Positions 60,725 to 64,000 of a DNA stretch of 64,000 nt are shown piece after piece (the first letter of the stretch is position 1; each line of letters begins with the position of its first letter). The DNA is from Dongia_A sp035695765 (lineage in GTDB: Bacteria > Pseudomonadota > Alphaproteobacteria > Dongiales > Dongiaceae). The DNA lies in the NCBI GenBank assembly GCA_035695765.1, contig DASRRI010000088.1, forward strand, positions 62,001 through 126,000, given 5' to 3'. The translations under genes were made by a program, and so were the position numbers. Under the pieces are notes generated by a model that saw nothing but the letters and a program-made list of their open reading frames with translations, did no database searches and was not told the DNA's origin.

Positions 60725-61327
60725 TCAATTCCCCGCCGCAGCGCACTCGCCGTGCGCGCCCTTCCCCATGAAATCGACCGACTGACACTTGGCGCCGTGA
60801 CGCTTGAGAAGCGCCATCACATCCGTGCTCCGCATGTAGGTCGCCGCCGTCAGCGGCGTGTATCCGTTGCCCTGCAATGCTTCAAGCTCGGCGCCACGCT
60901 CGAGCAATAGTTCAGCCACATCGGATCGATTCTCCTCGGCTGCCACGTGCAGCGGTGTGATATTGCGCTCGGCGCGGTCATCAACGGACACGCCATGATC
61001 CAGCAGCATCGTGACAATCTCAATGCTGCCCGAGTACGCGGCCGCATGGAGCGCGGTGAAGCCGCGATCGTTCCGAGCCTTGATGTCGGCACCCGCCTTG
61101 ATCAGCGCGGCAGCGACTGCCGCCTGGCGAGTGAGTGCCGCTTTGATCAGCGGAGTCTCGTTGCTTTGGTCTCGTTCGTTGACATCCGAGCCCGCGGTAA
61201 TGAGCTCTTGCACCTTGGCGACATCGCCGGCCTGCGCAGCGTCGTCTAACGGCCCGGCGATCACTCGTCCGTGCGCAACCGCGAGGCTAAGCACCAAAAA
61301 TGGGGCTATGATCCACATTGCCCGCAT
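60725..61327 (-). CDS. exported ankyrin-repeat protein
   Basis: The 200-residue protein has a signal peptide (MRAMWIIAPFLVLSLAVAHG) and about five ankyrin repeats (e.g. NDRGFTALHAAAYSGSIEIV, NITPLHVAAEENRSDVAELL). A short Cys-containing C terminus follows (AKCQSVDFMGKGAHGECAAA). It probably acts as a periplasmic interaction scaffold. GGAGG lies about seven bases upstream of the ATG at 61327. The YHS gene follows, so the two exported proteins may work together. Confidence 0.85.
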   Translation of the reverse strand: MRAMWIIAPFLVLSLAVAHGRVIAGPLDDAAQAGDVAKVQELITAGSDVNERDQSNETPLIKAALTRQAAVAAALIKAGADIKARNDRGFTALHAAAYSGSIEIVTMLLDHGVSVDDRAERNITPLHVAAEENRSDVAELLLERGAELEALQGNGYTPLTAATYMRSTDVMALLKRHGAKCQSVDFMGKGAHGECAAAGN

Positions 61328-61528
61328 CGCGCCACCCTCCAGGGTCTGGCCGATATTGCGAACAAGCCGGGCTGAGCATTGCTCGGCAGAAGTGATGCCA
61401 ATACTGCTCCACGAACCTGAAGCAAACAAGCGTTGTGAACCGCCCGCCTTACGACCACAGCGGAACTTCGAAATGCGTGTGCGTGCGCCCGGAATAGATC
61501 AAGCATTTCTTGGCGGAATCGGTGAGGG

Positions 61529-61576
61529 AATCGATCCTACCCTTTGGTCCATAATCGATCCTACCCTTTGGTCCAT
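61529..61576. repeat. perfect tandem duplication of a 24-bp unit
   Basis: The 24-bp unit beginning AATCGATCCTACC and ending TTTGGTCCAT occurs twice in direct succession (61529-61552 and 61553-61576) with no mismatch. It lies in a gene-free stretch. A recent slippage duplication is the simplest explanation; paired protein-binding sites are possible. Confidence 0.9.
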
Positions 61577-61867
61577 ATATGCTCGGACTATGCAGCCTAC
61601 AGCAGGACAGCTTTCCCTTCGATAGCTAGGTGCCTGCCTTAACAACAATCAGATTGTGTCGCCGGATTGGTGGGGCAAATTTCTCCGAGTGCAATCGACA
61701 ATCTGCCGTTTCATCCGTTGTCCAGGCATCGCAATGGATCGATGATTGAGGTTCAGTCTTCGACATGATTCCACAAGTTAAGCGAATAGTCCGCTTTCGC
61801 CGACGCGTTCCTCTTTGGCGCCCAGGATGGTGCGGGAGTATTGTGGGCTGAATTTTCTGTCACGCCC

Positions 61868-61894
61868 TGTCGAAATGCGCGCCGGTCGAACGTC
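61868..61894 (+). promoter_or_regulatory. ECF42-type sigma-factor promoter upstream of the YCII gene
   Basis: TGTCGA (61868-61873) followed after 17 bp by CGTC (61891-61894) matches the promoter described for ECF42 sigma factors (-35 TGTCGA, -10 CG[A/T]C). It lies about 50 bp upstream of the YCII start codon, and the sigma gene is the next gene, so it is probably the autoregulated promoter of this pair. Confidence 0.6.
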
Positions 61895-61943
61895 ATCGTG
61901 CCGGCGGCGCATGGGGCGCCGTTGGAACCGCTAGGAGATGGCC

Positions 61944-62294
61944 ATGCAATACCTGCTGCTGATCTATAACGACGAAGAGCGGGCGCGCGCGATCCCGATG
62001 GATGACATGAACAAGATGCTGCCAGCCTTTACCGCCTATACCGAGGCGCTGAAGAAGGCAGGCATCCTGCTGGGCGGCAACCGCCTGCAGTTTTCGAGCA
62101 ACGCAACAACGGTGCGGATCCAGGACGGCAAGACCAAGGTGCTGAACGGTCCCTATGCGGAAGCCAAGGAGCAGCTGGGCGGCTATTACCTGATCGACGT
62201 GCCGGACATGGACAGTGCCTTGTCGTGGGCAGCGCGCTGCCCCGGCGCCAATTACGGCACGGTCGAAGTGCGCCCGATCTGGGCCATGCAGTAA
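61944..62294 (+). CDS. YCII-related (DGPF-type) protein
   Basis: The 116-residue protein has the YCII fold: MQYLLLIYNDEERARA, the DGPF-like segment VLNGPYAEAKEQLGGYYLID and AARCPGANYGTVEVRPIWAM. DGPF proteins are the conserved neighbours of ECF42 sigma factors; their biochemical function is unknown. I chose the ATG at 61944, with AGGAG seven bases upstream; the ATG at 61938 is too close to that site. The sigma gene starts 4 bp after its stop. Confidence 0.88.
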   Translation: MQYLLLIYNDEERARAIPMDDMNKMLPAFTAYTEALKKAGILLGGNRLQFSSNATTVRIQDGKTKVLNGPYAEAKEQLGGYYLIDVPDMDSALSWAARCPGANYGTVEVRPIWAMQ

Positions 62295-62298
62295 GTTC

Positions 62299-63552
62299 GT
62301 GGCGGCGAGACAGGACGACGGGACGAGCCATGCCGCAGCGGAAGCCGTTGCGCGCCAGAGCTATGGCAAGCTCGTCGCCTTTCTCGCCGCCCGCACCCGC
62401 GATGTCGCGGCGGCGGAAGACGCGCTGTCCGATGCCTTCGCCGCGGCCCTCGCCGACTGGCCGGCGCATGGTGTCCCGCAGAAGCCGGAAGCGTGGCTGC
62501 TGGCAGTCGCGCGGCGCAAGGCGGTGGATGCCGACCGCCGGCGTCGCATCAGCAGCGAAGCCACGAGCGACCTGCGCCTGATGGCTGAAGAGCTGGAAAG
62601 CAGGATGGCGAGCGAAGCGGAGATTCCCGACGAGCGCCTGTCGCTGATGTTCGCCTGCGCGCATCCGGCGATCGAAGCCGGGATCCGCGCTCCGCTGATC
62701 CTGCAAACCATCCTCGGGTTCGATGCCGCGACCATTGCGTCCGCTTTCCTGGTCGCGCCGGCCACCATGGGACAGCGGCTGGTGCGCGCGAAGCAGAAGA
62801 TCGCGGTAGCCGGCATTCCCTTTCGGCTGCCGGAGCGCACCGATCTGCCGGAGCGGCTGGAGGCAGTGCTGGAAGCGATCTATGCGACCTTCACCGAAGG
62901 CTGGTCCGATCCCGCCGGCACGGAACTGAGGCGGCGGAATCTGGCGGAAGAAGGAATCTGGCTCGGCCGGCTGGTCGTTTCGCTGCTTCCGGAGGAACCA
63001 GAATCGCTCGGCCTCCTTGCGCTGATGCTCTATGCCGAAGCACGCCGGACTGCGCGCCGCGATGCCGAAGGCGAATATGTTCCGCTCGGCGAGCAGGACA
63101 CCGCCCTCTGGGACGCCGTCCTGATTGCGGAGGCCGAGGCGCTGCTGCGCGCCGCCAGCGTCAAGGGCGCGCTCGGCCGCTATCAGCTGGAGGCGGCGAT
63201 CCAATCCGCGCATGTCGTCCGCCGCCTCACCGGACGGGCCGACTGGGCCGCGATCGAGCGATTGTATGATGCGCTCTCCGCCCTCACCCAATCGCCGGTC
63301 GTCGCCATCAACCGGGCGGTCGCGATCGCGGAGACGCAAGGGCCGGCGGCAGGCCTTGCTGCGCTCGATGCCATCGCGGAGGATTCGCGGCTCGCCGAGT
63401 ATCAGCCCTACTGGGCGGCGCGTGCCGGACTTCTCGCCCGCTCCGGCGCGCCAGGCGAGGCTGACCGGGCATACCAACTCGCCATCGGCCTTGAATCCGA
63501 TCCTGCGGTCCGGCGGTTCCTCGAATTGAACCGGACGAAAACACTACCCTAA
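62299..63552 (+). CDS. ECF42-type RNA polymerase sigma factor with C-terminal extension
   Basis: The 417-residue sigma factor has sigma-2 and sigma-4-like regions in the first about 180 residues (AAEDALSDAFAAALADWPAH; ATIASAFLVAPATMGQRLVR). A long C-terminal extension (about 190-410) has TPR-like helices (ALTQSPVVAINRAVAIAETQ; AGLLARSGAPGEADRAYQLA). Extension plus a YCII/DGPF partner is the defining feature of ECF42. No anti-sigma factor is present, and the extension is thought to control activity. The start is GTG at 62299. Confidence 0.9.
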   Translation: MAARQDDGTSHAAAEAVARQSYGKLVAFLAARTRDVAAAEDALSDAFAAALADWPAHGVPQKPEAWLLAVARRKAVDADRRRRISSEATSDLRLMAEELESRMASEAEIPDERLSLMFACAHPAIEAGIRAPLILQTILGFDAATIASAFLVAPATMGQRLVRAKQKIAVAGIPFRLPERTDLPERLEAVLEAIYATFTEGWSDPAGTELRRRNLAEEGIWLGRLVVSLLPEEPESLGLLALMLYAEARRTARRDAEGEYVPLGEQDTALWDAVLIAEAEALLRAASVKGALGRYQLEAAIQSAHVVRRLTGRADWAAIERLYDALSALTQSPVVAINRAVAIAETQGPAAGLAALDAIAEDSRLAEYQPYWAARAGLLARSGAPGEADRAYQLAIGLESDPAVRRFLELNRTKTLP

Positions 63553-63634
63553 TGCACGCGACCTTCGCTCGCTGCCGGTATGCTACGATGTTGTGGTCCT
63601 GACGGCCGAGCAAGACGAAGGAGCAAGCGGCCCT

Positions 63635-64000
63635 ATGCTGCGCCCGTGGATGCGACGCGTTCTGACCGCGCTCATCCTGCTGATTGTTCCGACATGGCTG
63701 ACCTCCGCACAGGCGACCTGCAATCGCAAGATTGTGTGGGCCTGGAACGATTTTCCGCCTTATGCCTATCGCGCACCATCGGGCGAACTCAAAGGCCTCG
63801 ATGTCGAAATCGTGCAGCGCGTGCTGCAGGTGGCCGGTTGCCAAAGCCAGGCGGTCGAGCTTCCTCCCAAGCGTGCCCTGGCCCTAGTGGAGCGCGGTCA
63901 GATCGACCTGGTCGCCGCAGCTTCGATCACGCCCGAGCGGCAGAGATACGGCTATTTCTCCGACAGCTATCGCGACGAACGGACCATCGTGTTCATGCGG
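63635..64000 (+). CDS. family 3 extracellular solute-binding protein (partial)
   Basis: The gene is cut by the right edge; 122 residues are visible. A signal peptide (LTALILLIVPTWLTSAQA) is followed by KIVWAWNDFPPYAYRAPSGE, GLDVEIVQRVLQVAGCQ and LVERGQIDLVAAASITPERQ. This is the start of the SBP_bac_3 fold, which binds polar amino acids or similar ligands. GAAGGAG lies 12 bases before the ATG, a long spacing. Any partner genes lie outside the window. Confidence 0.8.
   Translation, partial: MLRPWMRRVLTALILLIVPTWLTSAQATCNRKIVWAWNDFPPYAYRAPSGELKGLDVEIVQRVLQVAGCQSQAVELPPKRALALVERGQIDLVAAASITPERQRYGYFSDSYRDERTIVFMR

Larger units (their letters stand above)
61328..61943. other. gene-free stretch upstream of the YCII gene
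   Basis: This 616-bp stretch holds the promoter of the ankyrin gene, a 24-bp tandem duplication at 61529-61576, and an ECF-type promoter at 61868-61894. It is AT-richer in 61620-61790. No ORF with a ribosome site or recognised family was seen. Confidence 0.6.

Noticed and set aside
1..64000. Mobile elements, phage genes, CRISPR arrays, or rRNA
   Set aside because: No transposase, integrase, repeat-spacer pattern or rRNA-like sequence was seen anywhere in the window.

Overview
The window is one contiguous stretch of a GC-rich (roughly 60-65 %) chromosome with alphaproteobacterial character. The signs are soxBDAG, a Rhodospirillales/Rhizobiales-style GlxA regulator, a PAS_5 protein, YciB, an ECF sigma factor/YCII pair and a phasin-like protein. 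No transposase, integrase, phage gene, CRISPR array or rRNA was seen. There is one tRNA, tRNA-His(GUG). Genes are tightly packed and many overlap by 1-11 nt, so operons are easy to read.

Layout. (1) 0-10 kb: mostly unlinked genes. These are a PhnD-like binding protein cut by the left edge, a tandem GFA-domain protein, a fatty acid desaturase, a non-pyrrolysine MttB-family methyltransferase, an exported protein with three internal repeats, a ferredoxin-like protein divergent from an HD hydrolase/VOC pair, a lipoprotein, and a GbdR/GlxA-type regulator. (2) 10.3-15.6 kb: the heterotetrameric sarcosine oxidase operon soxBDAG. (3) 15.6-24.3 kb: housekeeping and salvage genes (Rrf2 regulator, EamA transporter, carbonic anhydrase, yciB, glpK, upp, hydroxyproline epimerase, mscL) and a 35-codon exported-peptide ORF. 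(4) 24.4-31.9 kb: a pseudaminic acid pathway. It runs SDR, a cytidylyltransferase/aldo-keto reductase fusion, then pseB-pseC-pseG-pseH-pseI, and faces a surface-carbohydrate gene. No separate pseF is present, and the fusion protein is the best candidate for that step. (5) 33.5-39 kb: parE, a sugar isomerase-like/ribokinase/YjbR operon, a phasin-like gene and a dual-specificity phosphatase.

(6) 39-56 kb is the functional centre: a complete reductive pyrimidine catabolism locus. PreT/PreA reduce uracil or thymine. The dihydropyrimidinase opens the ring and the carbamoyl-amino-acid hydrolase releases the beta-amino acid, CO2 and ammonia. A CodA-like deaminase feeds cytosine in. A BMP-type nucleoside ABC importer and an NMT1/SsuA-type ABC importer supply substrates. 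A RutR-like TetR regulator is encoded beside preT. I found four 16-bp imperfect palindromes resembling the RutR consensus: two between preT and the regulator, one upstream of the hydrolase/NMT1 operon, and one upstream of the dihydropyrimidinase. Together they suggest a self-contained RutR-type regulon that controls the reductive pathway rather than the oxidative Rut pathway.

(7) 56-64 kb: tRNA-His with its own terminator, a class I aminotransferase, a class III cyclase/TolB-like/TPR protein, an ankyrin-YHS exported pair, and an ECF42-type sigma factor with its YCII (DGPF) partner preceded by a matching promoter. The window ends inside a family 3 solute-binding protein.
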